Shown here piece after piece: positions 15,811 through 24,503 of a stretch of 64,000 bases of DNA; position 1 is the first letter of the stretch, and each line of letters starts with the position of its first letter. The notes beneath the pieces are model-generated. The model did no database searches and had not been told where the DNA came from. It saw nothing but the letters and a program-made list of their open reading frames with translations. The stretch is from NCBI RefSeq assembly GCF_001443045.1, contig NZ_LKPJ01000026.1, forward strand, positions 38,528-102,527. Direction: 5' to 3'. Both the position numbers and the translations under genes were made by a program. Source of the DNA: Burkholderia ambifaria (GTDB lineage: Bacteria; Pseudomonadota; Gammaproteobacteria; Burkholderiales; Burkholderiaceae).

Positions 15811-17802
15811 ATGGCGACAGTGGATATGGCGGGCCGGATATTGTTTCTTTGCGACGATCCCGAGCGGGTCGAACGGCAACTCGGCGGCACCGACCTGACG
15901 GAGGCCGCGGCGGGGCCGCTGCGGGACGACGTATCGACCGATGAAATCACGCCGATGAGCGTGCTGACGCGCTTCGACGAGCGCCTTGGCCGCTTTCCGT
16001 ATCTCGGCTTTCGAGCCGGCGGTCGCAACCCGGTCGGGCCCGGGGCCGTGCTCGCCGGCGGCTTTTGTGTGACGGTCGCGGGGAATCGCTACGGCAAGGG
16101 TTCGTCGCGCGAGCACAGTCCGCTCGCGGAATATCGCGCAGGCATCCGGCTCGTGATCGCGAAGAGCTTCGAGCGGATCTACCGGCAGAACGCGGACAAC
16201 CTCGGGCTGTTCACATCGACGGATTTCGGATTGATCGAACGCATCCGGCGCGGAGAACCCATCGACATCGAGGAACTCGTCGCATCGCGCGACAGCCTGG
16301 CCGCGTCGATCCTGCGCAGCGGCGGCCTGCTGCACTACGGTGCGCAACATATGCGCGAGATCGGGATCGCGGGCGAGACGGCCGACGCAGCGGATACGGC
16401 GGATGCCGCGCCGCGCACGCTCGCACAGAAAATTCTCGCGCGCCACGCGCTGCGCGTCGGAGGAACCGGAACGTCGCTCGCACCCGGCGAGGGCGCGTTC
16501 GTTCGCGCCGACTGGCGCTTCATCCACGAGTACTACACGGGCATGGCCACGCACATGCTGCATGCCGCATTCGGCAAGCCGCTGTCGCTGCATGAACCCG
16601 GGACCATTCTCGCGTTCGAGGATCACCTGTCGTATGCGCATCGCAGCGAGCTGCACGTGCGCAACGGGCTGCTTCCCGATGTGCGCGAACTGTCGGACGC
16701 GCACCGGCGATTCGCGGAGGACTATGGGCTGACGAATCACGGCTACCTCGCCGGCACCGGCACCGGCACCGGCGGCAGCAGCATCATTGAGGGATCCGAA
16801 GGCATTTCGCACGCGATGATGGCCGAGCGCTATGCGTTGCCGGGCCAGGTCGTCGTCGGCACCGATTCGCACACGCCGCACAGCGGGGCCCTCGGCTGCA
16901 TCGCGTTCGGCGTCGGGACCACGGACATGGCGAACGCGTTCGTCACGGGTGCGGTGCGCATGACCGCGCCGCCATCGCTGCGGATCGAGTACAACGGGGC
17001 GCTTTCGCGCGGCGTGACGGCGAAGGATCTCGTGCTGCATCTGCTTGCCGATCCGAAGATCCGCGCCGGCGCAGGGGTCGGCAAGGTGTTCGAGTTCGCC
17101 GGCACTGCCATCGCGCAACTGACGACCGACGAGCGCACGACACTCACGAACATGACGGCCGAACTCGGCGGCTTCACGGGCATCGTCGCGCCCGATGCGG
17201 AAACGGTGCGCTTCCTCAAGGAGCGGCGCGGCATCGACTTCGTGATCGAGCCTTGGATGCGCAGCGACGCCGGCGCACCCTACGCGGACGTGATCGAAAT
17301 CGACTGCGCGCATATCACGCCGATGCTCGCGGCACCCGGCGATCCGGGCAACGGCATCGCGCTGCGCGACCTCGCGGAGCGTCCGCATATCGACATTGCG
17401 TACGGTGGCTCGTGCACGGCAGGCAAGCGCGATGACTTCGACCGCTATCACGAAGTGCTGGCGTGGGCGGCGGCGCGCGGGCTGCGCGTGCCGGCTGGCG
17501 TCAGCCTCTATCTGCAGTTCGGCACGTCGGACGTGCGCGACTACTGCGCGCGGCGCGGCTACCTCGACACCTTCGAACGGGTCGGCGCGATCCTGCTGCA
17601 ACCGTCGTGCGGCGCGTGCGCGAACTGCGGGCCGGGTGCGTCGACGGCTGCGGAGCACGTGACGATCAGCGCGATCAACCGGAACTTTCCGGGCCGCTCC
17701 GGGCCGGGCCAGGTGTGGCTCGCGAGCCCGCCGACCGTCGTCGCGAGCGCACTGGCGGGCCGCATCGCTTCCTTTGCCGAATTGCAGGCGCAGTACCCGT
17801 AG
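15811..17802 (+). CDS. Aconitase-superfamily hydratase with small domain fused in front of the large domain
   Basis: A 663-residue protein in which a LeuD-like swivel domain (residues about 25-190; GNRYGKGSSREHSPLAEYRA) comes first. The three-domain LeuC/aconitase catalytic part follows (VVVGTDSHTPHSGALGCIAF; FEFAGTAIAQLTTDERTTLT; YGGSCTAGKRDDF). The three cluster cysteines are visible: one in GGSCTAG and two in PSCGACANCGPG. Enzymes of this superfamily (de)hydrate hydroxy-polycarboxylates through a 4Fe-4S cluster. The domain order is the reverse of AcnA, so neither aconitase nor LeuCD can be assigned; a dedicated hydratase for a substituted malate or citrate is plausible. A ggcacc triplet repeat gives GTGTGTGG before the catalytic loop. 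A gene for an MFS carrier follows 59 bp later. Confidence 0.8.
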   Translation: MATVDMAGRILFLCDDPERVERQLGGTDLTEAAAGPLRDDVSTDEITPMSVLTRFDERLGRFPYLGFRAGGRNPVGPGAVLAGGFCVTVAGNRYGKGSSREHSPLAEYRAGIRLVIAKSFERIYRQNADNLGLFTSTDFGLIERIRRGEPIDIEELVASRDSLAASILRSGGLLHYGAQHMREIGIAGETADAADTADAAPRTLAQKILARHALRVGGTGTSLAPGEGAFVRADWRFIHEYYTGMATHMLHAAFGKPLSLHEPGTILAFEDHLSYAHRSELHVRNGLLPDVRELSDAHRRFAEDYGLTNHGYLAGTGTGTGGSSIIEGSEGISHAMMAERYALPGQVVVGTDSHTPHSGALGCIAFGVGTTDMANAFVTGAVRMTAPPSLRIEYNGALSRGVTAKDLVLHLLADPKIRAGAGVGKVFEFAGTAIAQLTTDERTTLTNMTAELGGFTGIVAPDAETVRFLKERRGIDFVIEPWMRSDAGAPYADVIEIDCAHITPMLAAPGDPGNGIALRDLAERPHIDIAYGGSCTAGKRDDFDRYHEVLAWAAARGLRVPAGVSLYLQFGTSDVRDYCARRGYLDTFERVGAILLQPSCGACANCGPGASTAAEHVTISAINRNFPGRSGPGQVWLASPPTVVASALAGRIASFAELQAQYP

Positions 17803-17861
17803 GCGGCGCGGTGCCGCACGCGCGCGGTCGCACATTCCAATCAAGAGACAAGGAGACAGAC

Positions 17862-19313
17862 ATGGCCATTCTGGAGCGCGCATCGAACCTGCGCGTCGCC
17901 GAACACACGGGAGCCGCGGCGGCCGCATCGGCCGCGTCGGCGGCCGACATGGGCGCGATTTCGGCACGCCTCGACAGGCTTCCCGCGACGCGTGCGGTCT
18001 GGAAACTGATTCTGCTGCTCAGCCTCGGCTTCTTTTTCGAGCTCTACGATCTGCTCTTTACCGGCTACATCGCACCCGGTCTTGTGAAGAGCCACATTCT
18101 CACGCCGACGACGGCCGGCCTGTTCGGCACGTCGGGCGTGGCGAGTTTCATCGCCGCGCTGTTCTGCGGGCTGTTTCTCGGCACGGCTGCCTGCGGCTTC
18201 CTCGCCGACCGCTTCGGCCGGCGGTCGATCTTCACGTGGTCGTTGCTGTGGTACGTCGCGGCCAACACGGTGATGGCGTTCCAGGACACCGCGAGCGGCC
18301 TGAACTTCTGGCGCTTCGTGTCGGGGATGGGCATCGGCGTCGAGCTGGTCACCATCGGCACGTACATGTCGGAACTCGCGCCCAAGCATCTGCGCGGTCG
18401 CGCGTTCGCGATCTGCCAGACGATCGGCTTCTCGGCCGTGCCCGTCGTCGCGTTCCTGTCCTATCTGCTGGTGCCCGCGGCACCGTTCGGCGTCGACGGC
18501 TGGAGATGGGTCGTGCTGCTCGGCGGGATCAGCGCATTGTTCGTCTGGTACTTCCGCCGCAATCTGCCGGAAAGCCCGCGCTGGCTCGCGGGCAAGGGCC
18601 GCATCCGGGACGCCGACGAAGTGCTCTCGCGCCTGGAAGAACAGGTCGCGCGGCAGTACGGGCGGCCGCTGCCCGAGCCCGGCCCGGCCGACCCCGTCCC
18701 GCGCAACGCGGGATTCGCCGACATGCTGAGGCCGCCGTACCGGAAACGCACGCTGATGCTCGTGATCTTCCACATCTTCCAGACCGTCGGTTTCTACGGT
18801 TTCGCGAACTGGGTGCCGACGCTGCTCGTCAAGCAGGGCATCACCGTGACGTCGAGCCTGCTGTACACGACGATCATCGGCCTTGCCGCGCCGCTCGGGC
18901 CGTTGCTCGGCTACTGGATCGCCGACCGCTTCGAGCGCAAGCACGTGATCGTGTGCATGGCCGCGCTCAACATCGTGAGCGGGTTGCTGTTCAGCCAGGC
19001 GTCAGCGGCGGTGGCGATCGTGACGCTGGGCGTGCTGCTGACGCTGGCCGGCAACATCATCTCGTTTACGTATCACGCGTACCAGCAGGAGCTTTATCCG
19101 ACGGCCATTCGTGCGCGTGCGGTCGGCTTCGTCTATTCGTGGAGCCGCCTGTCGGCGGTGTTCAGCTCGTTCGTCATCGCGTTCACGCTGAAGGAATTCG
19201 GCGTCACGGGGGTATTCGTATTCATTGCCGGCGCGATGGCGCTCGTCATGCTCGCGATCGGACTGATGGGCCCGAGAACGCTCGGCCAGTCGCTCGAACG
19301 CATTTCGCACTGA
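17862..19313 (+). CDS. MFS transporter (sugar/aromatic-acid porter type)
   Basis: A 483-residue twelve-helix carrier. Motif A after TM2 is FLADRFGRRS. There is a long hydrophilic N-terminus of about 45 residues rich in alanine, a central loop rich in charged residues (about 245-290), and NLPESPRWLAGKGR, the sugar/aromatic-acid porter signature after TM6. A second motif-A copy, YWIADRFERKH, follows TM8. Start ATG 17862 is backed by aaggaga. It follows the aconitase-like gene in the same direction and most likely imports its tricarboxylate or related substrate (inference from context). Confidence 0.85.
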   Translation: MAILERASNLRVAEHTGAAAAASAASAADMGAISARLDRLPATRAVWKLILLLSLGFFFELYDLLFTGYIAPGLVKSHILTPTTAGLFGTSGVASFIAALFCGLFLGTAACGFLADRFGRRSIFTWSLLWYVAANTVMAFQDTASGLNFWRFVSGMGIGVELVTIGTYMSELAPKHLRGRAFAICQTIGFSAVPVVAFLSYLLVPAAPFGVDGWRWVVLLGGISALFVWYFRRNLPESPRWLAGKGRIRDADEVLSRLEEQVARQYGRPLPEPGPADPVPRNAGFADMLRPPYRKRTLMLVIFHIFQTVGFYGFANWVPTLLVKQGITVTSSLLYTTIIGLAAPLGPLLGYWIADRFERKHVIVCMAALNIVSGLLFSQASAAVAIVTLGVLLTLAGNIISFTYHAYQQELYPTAIRARAVGFVYSWSRLSAVFSSFVIAFTLKEFGVTGVFVFIAGAMALVMLAIGLMGPRTLGQSLERISH

Positions 19314-19319
19314 GCGGCA

Positions 19320-19369
19320 AACCGCGCGCGCAGCGGCCGATGTCGCGGGCCGCCGCGCGCGATGCGGTT
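19320..19369. terminator. Bidirectional hairpin between convergent genes
   Basis: A long GC-rich hairpin fills the gap between the MFS stop (19313) and the LysR stop (19369). Pairing blocks are AACCGC with GCGGTT at the outside, GCGCGC with GCGCGC, and GCGGCC with GGCCGC inside. It can fold on both strands. No strong U-run follows, as is common in high-GC genomes. Confidence 0.5.
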
Positions 19370-20274
19370 CACGTGCCGCACGCATGAATCAGGAACTGCT
19401 GCAGCGCGGCGGCCGGCGCGCTCAGCTGCGCGCCCTTCGCCCAGATCATGCCGGCGTCCATTTGCGGCACGGCGTCCAGAATCGGCCGCGCTTCGATCCG
19501 CTTGCCTTCGAGCGACCACGGCCGGAACACCATGTCGGACAGCACGGTCACGCCGAAGCCGTGCGCGACCAGTCCGCGCAGCGCTTCCATCGAGCTGGTG
19601 CGAAACGCGATGTTCGGCACGATCCCTTTCTTTTTCCAGTAGCGCAGCGTCGACTGCTCGCCCTCGTCCACCGTGATCAGGATGTATGGATGCGCGGCGA
19701 TGTCCTTCAGCGACGGCGCGTCGAGCTGCGCGAGCGGATGGGTCGGCGCGACCCACAGCTGCCGCCGCGAGCGGATCAGAACCTGGCTGCCGAACCGGCT
19801 CAGCTTGTCGACGTTCGACAGCAGCACCACGCCGATGTCGACGTCGCCGTCGAGCACGGCCCGTTCGCTATCGGCCCGCTCCATGTCGCGCAGGTCGAAT
19901 TCGATGAACGGATAGGTCGCGCGAAAGCGGGCGAGCAGTTCCGGCAGGAAATAGCCGAGCACCGTGTAGGACGCGGCGATGCGCACGGTGCCGCGCATGT
20001 CGTGCGAGCGGAACGGCGGCTTGTGCACCGCATCGCGCGCGGCGTCGAGCACGCGGCGCGCATGGTTGTAGAAATCCTGGCCGTCGGGCGTGAGCGCGAC
20101 GCCTTGCGGCAGCCGCTCGAAGAGCCGTGTGCCGAGACCGTGTTCCAGCGCCAGCACCGCATTGGTGATCGCCGATTGCGACACATGTTCATTCGCCGCC
20201 GCCATCGAAAACTGGCCGGTCTGGGCGGCCGCCGCGAAGTAGCGCAACTGCCGGAGCGTGAGATCGAATGCCAT
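19369..20274 (-). CDS. LysR-family regulator divergent from indolepyruvate oxidoreductase
   Basis: A 301-residue LysR protein with helix-turn-helix QFSMAAANEHVSQSAITNAV and LEHGLGTRLFERLPQGVALT. The effector domain carries GTVRIAASYTVLGYFLPELL and MEALRGLVAHGFGVTVLSDM. The second motif is like that of regulators in the CbbR/NocR-type branch for aromatic or amino acid metabolism. Its start codon is 104 bp from the divergent oxidoreductase gene, and a 15-bp direct repeat lies between them, so it is probably the activator of that gene. Confidence 0.87.
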   Translation of the reverse strand: MAFDLTLRQLRYFAAAAQTGQFSMAAANEHVSQSAITNAVLALEHGLGTRLFERLPQGVALTPDGQDFYNHARRVLDAARDAVHKPPFRSHDMRGTVRIAASYTVLGYFLPELLARFRATYPFIEFDLRDMERADSERAVLDGDVDIGVVLLSNVDKLSRFGSQVLIRSRRQLWVAPTHPLAQLDAPSLKDIAAHPYILITVDEGEQSTLRYWKKKGIVPNIAFRTSSMEALRGLVAHGFGVTVLSDMVFRPWSLEGKRIEARPILDAVPQMDAGMIWAKGAQLSAPAAALQQFLIHACGT

Positions 20275-20276
20275 CT

Positions 20277-20338
20277 GATTTTCGGATACCAGGATTGTCT
20301 ATTTGTGATTTTACGATACCAATTCGGCTTCCTATACT
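20277..20338 (+). promoter_or_regulatory. Promoter with direct repeat upstream of the indolepyruvate oxidoreductase gene
   Basis: GATTTTCGGATACCA (20277-20291) and GATTTTACGATACCA (20307-20321) match at 13 of 15 positions and start exactly 30 bp apart, three helical turns. The second overlaps a -35 like TTTACG (20310-20315), which is 17 bp from a -10 TATACT (20333-20338). This is the arrangement expected for a LysR activator touching RNA polymerase. Confidence 0.55.
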
Positions 20339-20378
20339 GCGCTGAAAAATCACCAGTTCCCCCGGAGACAGCCCTGCC

Positions 20379-23300
20379 ATGAACGCGCCAGATCCCGCCG
20401 TTGTGTCGCTCCAGCCGGCCGAAACGGCCGCCACGTCCGCCGCGCCCGACCCTTCCGTTTCGCTCGACGACAAGTACACGCTCGAAAAGGGCCGCGTCTA
20501 TATCAGCGGCACGCAGGCGCTGGTGCGGCTGCCGATGCTCCAGAAGGCGCGCGACCTGAAGGCCGGGTTGAACACGGCCGGCTTCGTGTCCGGCTATCGC
20601 GGCTCACCGCTGGGCGCGCTCGATCAATCGCTATGGAAGGCGAAACGTCACCTGCAGGCGAACGACATCGTGTTCCAGCCCGGCGTGAACGAGGACCTTG
20701 CGGCAACCGCCGTCTGGGGCACGCAGCAGATCAACCTGTGGCCGGGCGCGACGCGCGACGGCGTGTTCGGCATGTGGTACGGCAAGGGCCCCGGCGTCGA
20801 TCGTACCGGCGACGTGTTCAAGCACGCGAACTCCGCCGGCAGCGATGCGCACGGCGGCGTGCTGGTGCTCGCGGGCGACGACCACGCGGCGAAGTCGTCG
20901 TCGGTCGCGCACCAGTCGGAGCACGCGTTCATCGCGGCGGGCATTCCGGTGCTCTATCCGGCCAACGTGCAGGAATATCTGGACTACGGGCTGCACGGCT
21001 GGGCGATGAGCCGCTACTCCGGCCTGTGGGTGGCGATGAAGTGCGTGACCGACGTGATCGAATCCACCGCATCGATCGACCTCGATCCGGACCGCGTCGA
21101 GATCGTCACGCCGACCGACTACACGGTGCCGGAAGGCGGCCTCAATATCCGCTGGCCCGATGCGCCGCTCGCGCAGGAGGCGCGGCTGCTCGACGAGAAG
21201 TGGTATGCGGCGCTCGCCTATGTTCGCGCGAACCGGCTGAACCGCATCGTGATCGATTCGCCGACGCCGCGCATCGGCATCATCACCGCGGGCAAGGCGT
21301 ATCTCGACGTGCGCCAGGCGCTGAGCGATCTCGGCCTCGACGACGAAACCTGCGCGAAGATCGGCCTGCGCGTGCTCAAGGTCGGCTGCGTGTGGCCGCT
21401 CGATGCGCAGGACGCGCGTGCATTCGCCACGGGCCTGGAGGAGATCCTCGTCGTCGAGGAGAAGCGCCAGATTCTCGAATACGCGCTGAAGGAAGAGCTG
21501 TACAACTGGCGCGAGGACGTGCGTCCGAAGATCTACGGAAAATTCGATGAACGCGACAACGAAGGCGGCGAATGGTCGGTGCCGCGCGGCGACTGGCTGC
21601 TGCCCGCGCACTACGAGCTGTCGCCGGCACTCATCGCGAAGGCGATTGCGCGGCGCCTGTCGCGTGCGGAGCTGCCCGACGAGGTGCGCGCACGCATGCT
21701 CGCGCGCGTCGCGATCATCGATGCGAAGGAGCGCGACGCGGCGAAGCCGCGCGTGTCCGTCGAGCGCAAGCCGTGGTTCTGCTCGGGCTGTCCGCACAAT
21801 ACGTCGACGAACGTGCCGGAAGGCTCGCGCGCGCTGGCGGGGATCGGTTGCCACTACATGTCGATGTGGATGGACCGCAAGACGGAAACGTTCAGCCAGA
21901 TGGGCGGAGAGGGCGTTGCGTGGCTGGGCCAGATGCACTTTTCCGGCGACAAGCATGTGTTCGTGAATCTCGGCGACGGCACCTACTTCCATTCGGGCCT
22001 CCTCGCGATTCGCGCGGCCATCGCGTCGAACGCGAACATCACGTACAAGATTCTCTACAACGACGCGGTCGCGATGACGGGCGGCCAGCCGGTCGACGGC
22101 GTGCTGACGGTGCCGCAGATCGCGCACCAGGTGAGCGCGGAAGGCGCGAAGCGCATCGTGATCGTGACGGACGAGCCGGAGAAGTACGACGCCGGTGTCG
22201 CGCTGCCCGCCGGCGTCGACGTGCATCATCGCGACCGGCTGGATTCGGTTCAGCGCATGCTGCGCGACATCGCGGGCACGACGGTGCTGATCTACGACCA
22301 GACCTGCGCGACCGAGAAGCGGCGGCGCCGCAAGCGCGGCGCCTATCCCGATCCTGCGCGCCGCGCGTTCATCAACGATGCCGTGTGCGAAGGGTGCGGC
22401 GACTGTTCGGTGCAGTCGAATTGCCTGTCCGTCGAGCCGCTCGAGACGCCGCTCGGCACGAAACGCAAGATCAACCAGTCGTCGTGCAACAAGGATTTCT
22501 CCTGCGTGAAGGGCTTTTGCCCGAGCTTCGTGATGGCCGAGGGCGCGCAGCTGCGAAAGCCTGCGGCGCCAAGCGGCGGCAGCGCGGACGCTTTCGACTT
22601 CGATGCGTTGCCGATGCCGTCGTTGCCGACCCTCGCGGGCGCATACGGGATTCTCGTGACGGGCGTCGGCGGCACGGGCGTCGTGACGATCGGCGGACTG
22701 ATCGGCATGGCCGCCCATATCGAACGCAAGGGTGTGACGGTGCTCGACATGGCCGGTCTCGCGCAGAAGGGCGGCGCGGTTCTCAGCCATGTGCAGATCG
22801 CGGCGACGCCCGACGCGCTGCACGCGACGCGCATCGCGACCGGCGAAGCACGGCTCGTCATCGGGTGCGATGCGATCGTGTCGGCATCGAACGACGTGCT
22901 GTCGCGCACGCGGCATGGGGTGACGGTTGCCGCGATCAACAGCGGCGCGACCCCGACCGCGGAATTCGTCAAGAATCCGAAATGGGTGTTCCCGGGTACG
23001 CAGACCGAGGCCGAACTGCGCGAGAGCATCGGGGACGGGTGCGCGTTCATCGACGCGAACAAGCTCGCCCTCGCGCTGCTCGGCGATTCGATCTACAGCA
23101 ATCCGCTGCTGCTCGGCTTCGCGTGGCAGAAAGGCTGGCTGCCGCTGGAACTGGCGAGCTTGCTGCGCGCGATCGAGCTCAATGGCGTGTCGGTCGAGAA
23201 GAACCAGCACGCGTTCAAACTCGGACGCTATATCGCGCATCACGGTGCTGCCGCGATGCAGCCGATCATCGAGCCCGTGGCCGCGCCGCGGCAAACCGTG

Positions 23301-23984
23301 GTGCGGATGCCCGAGTCGCTCGACACGCTGATCGGCACGCGCGTGGCGTTGCTGAGCGCGTACCAGAACGACGCGTATGCGCGGCGCTATCGCGACGTGA
23401 TCGACCGCATCCGGGCCAAGGAGGCGGCGATCACCGGCGCTTCGGCACTGCCGCTTACGCGCGCCGTTGCGGCGAACCTGGCGAAGCTCATGGCGTACAA
23501 GGACGAATACGAGGTCGCGCGTCTGTATGCCGATCCGGCTTATCTGGAGAAACTGCGTCAGCAGTTCGACGGTGTCCCGGGGCGGGACTACACGCTGAAC
23601 TTTTATCTTGCGCCGCCGCTACTTGCGAAGCGCGATGAACACGGGCACCTGCAGAAGAAGCGCTTCGGCCCGTGGGTCCTGCCGGTCTTCCGTATGCTGG
23701 CGACCCTGAAGGGGCTGCGCGGCACGCCGTTCGACATATTCGGTCGCACCGCCGAACGGCGCGACGAGCGCCGGCTGATTGCCGACTACATCGCGCTCGT
23801 CGACGAGTTTTGCGCGACGCTCGATGCCGAGCGCCTTCCGGTCGCGCTGCAACTCGCCAACCTTCCCGACGACATTCGCGGCTTCGGCCACGTGAAGGCG
23901 CGCAACATGGCGGCAGCGGAGCACAAGCGGGAGCGGTTGCTGCAGACGTACCGGATGCCGATGCGATCGGCCGCGATCGCCTGA
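20379..23984 (+). CDS. Fused indolepyruvate ferredoxin oxidoreductase (IorAB type)
   Basis: A 1201-residue enzyme of the 2-oxoacid:ferredoxin oxidoreductase superfamily with all domains in one chain. It has an N-terminal pyrimidine-binding part (SGYRGSPLGALDQSLWKAKR), a TPP-binding region (GCPHNTSTNVPEGSRALAGI; FVNLGDGTYFHSGLLAIRAA), a cysteine cluster (CEGCGDCSVQSNC), and a C-terminal gamma domain (GVGGTGVVTIGGLIGMAAHI). Relatives decarboxylate aryl pyruvates such as indolepyruvate, and probably branched oxoacids, to acyl-CoA during amino acid degradation. The 1150-1200 residue single-chain form is typical of beta-proteobacteria. Divergent from its probable LysR activator. Confidence 0.9.
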   Translation: MNAPDPAVVSLQPAETAATSAAPDPSVSLDDKYTLEKGRVYISGTQALVRLPMLQKARDLKAGLNTAGFVSGYRGSPLGALDQSLWKAKRHLQANDIVFQPGVNEDLAATAVWGTQQINLWPGATRDGVFGMWYGKGPGVDRTGDVFKHANSAGSDAHGGVLVLAGDDHAAKSSSVAHQSEHAFIAAGIPVLYPANVQEYLDYGLHGWAMSRYSGLWVAMKCVTDVIESTASIDLDPDRVEIVTPTDYTVPEGGLNIRWPDAPLAQEARLLDEKWYAALAYVRANRLNRIVIDSPTPRIGIITAGKAYLDVRQALSDLGLDDETCAKIGLRVLKVGCVWPLDAQDARAFATGLEEILVVEEKRQILEYALKEELYNWREDVRPKIYGKFDERDNEGGEWSVPRGDWLLPAHYELSPALIAKAIARRLSRAELPDEVRARMLARVAIIDAKERDAAKPRVSVERKPWFCSGCPHNTSTNVPEGSRALAGIGCHYMSMWMDRKTETFSQMGGEGVAWLGQMHFSGDKHVFVNLGDGTYFHSGLLAIRAAIASNANITYKILYNDAVAMTGGQPVDGVLTVPQIAHQVSAEGAKRIVIVTDEPEKYDAGVALPAGVDVHHRDRLDSVQRMLRDIAGTTVLIYDQTCATEKRRRRKRGAYPDPARRAFINDAVCEGCGDCSVQSNCLSVEPLETPLGTKRKINQSSCNKDFSCVKGFCPSFVMAEGAQLRKPAAPSGGSADAFDFDALPMPSLPTLAGAYGILVTGVGGTGVVTIGGLIGMAAHIERKGVTVLDMAGLAQKGGAVLSHVQIAATPDALHATRIATGEARLVIGCDAIVSASNDVLSRTRHGVTVAAINSGATPTAEFVKNPKWVFPGTQTEAELRESIGDGCAFIDANKLALALLGDSIYSNPLLLGFAWQKGWLPLELASLLRAIELNGVSVEKNQHAFKLGRYIAHHGAAAMQPIIEPVAAPRQTVVRMPESLDTLIGTRVALLSAYQNDAYARRYRDVIDRIRAKEAAITGASALPLTRAVAANLAKLMAYKDEYEVARLYADPAYLEKLRQQFDGVPGRDYTLNFYLAPPLLAKRDEHGHLQKKRFGPWVLPVFRMLATLKGLRGTPFDIFGRTAERRDERRLIADYIALVDEFCATLDAERLPVALQLANLPDDIRGFGHVKARNMAAAEHKRERLLQTYRMPMRSAAIA

Positions 23985-24112
23985 CGTTCATCGGCGGCGC
24001 GCACGGCCGACTGTCGACCGGGCTCGCCATCGTGCGTCATGCGGGCAGATTCGCGCGGCGCGCGGTGGGCGCGCAGTTCGGCGTGAAGCAGCGGCCGATC
24101 GGCCGCGGCAGT

Positions 24113-24415
24113 TCATGAATCGTCGTTTCGGCGCTTTCCGGCACGCGGCTTGGCCGCCGCCGGAAATGCGCCGACGCCACGCGGCCGTTTCGGTTCGATG
24201 GCCGTCTTGCCGATCACGTGCCGGAAATCGATCTCGTGCGCGGCGAGCGCGCCGATGAGGGTCGCGATGACCGCCAGGTGGGAAGGGACGGTGCCCTTGC
24301 TCGAATAGTTCGTGATGGAACTTTCGTTCATCCGGATCAGACGGGCGAATTCGCGCGCCGTCAACTGCGCTTTCTTCAACTCCTGTTGAAATTCCGCATA
24401 CGCCATTGCACACAT
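24113..24415 (-). CDS. Small XRE-like helix-turn-helix protein
   Basis: A 100-residue protein whose first 60 residues form a helix-turn-helix of the Cro/CI type: FQQELKKAQLTAREFARLIR, then MNESSITNYSSKGTVPSHLA. The tail is basic (PKRPRGVGAF to GKRRNDDS). The second Met (residue 4) is an alternative start; ATG 24415 is used here. It lies 88 bp downstream of the stop of the amino acid binding-protein gene, on the same strand. Such orphan regulators are common in Burkholderia; the target is unknown. Confidence 0.7.
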   Translation of the reverse strand: MCAMAYAEFQQELKKAQLTAREFARLIRMNESSITNYSSKGTVPSHLAVIATLIGALAAHEIDFRHVIGKTAIEPKRPRGVGAFPAAAKPRAGKRRNDDS

Positions 24416-24503
24416 GTCGCTTCATCTCCGCGAGACTTGAATCGGCTCCGCGCGGCGCCGGCGCCGACGGGTGGCGTTCCCGTCGTGCCGGCGTTGCGCG
24501 GTG

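Noticed and set aside
16752..16775. ggcacc repeat in the aconitase-like gene as a regulatory or phase-variable tract
   Set aside because: In frame, short, and compatible with a flexible glycine-threonine loop.
10504..17967. Very long minus-strand open frames opposite ydiJ and the aconitase-like gene (up to 837 residues)
   Set aside because: They are arginine/histidine-rich shadows of high-GC genes, without motifs, and the plus-strand genes are unmistakable.
20631..23294. 887-residue minus-strand open frame opposite the indolepyruvate oxidoreductase
   Set aside because: Composition is typical of antisense frames in GC-rich DNA, and the sense strand has full family motifs.
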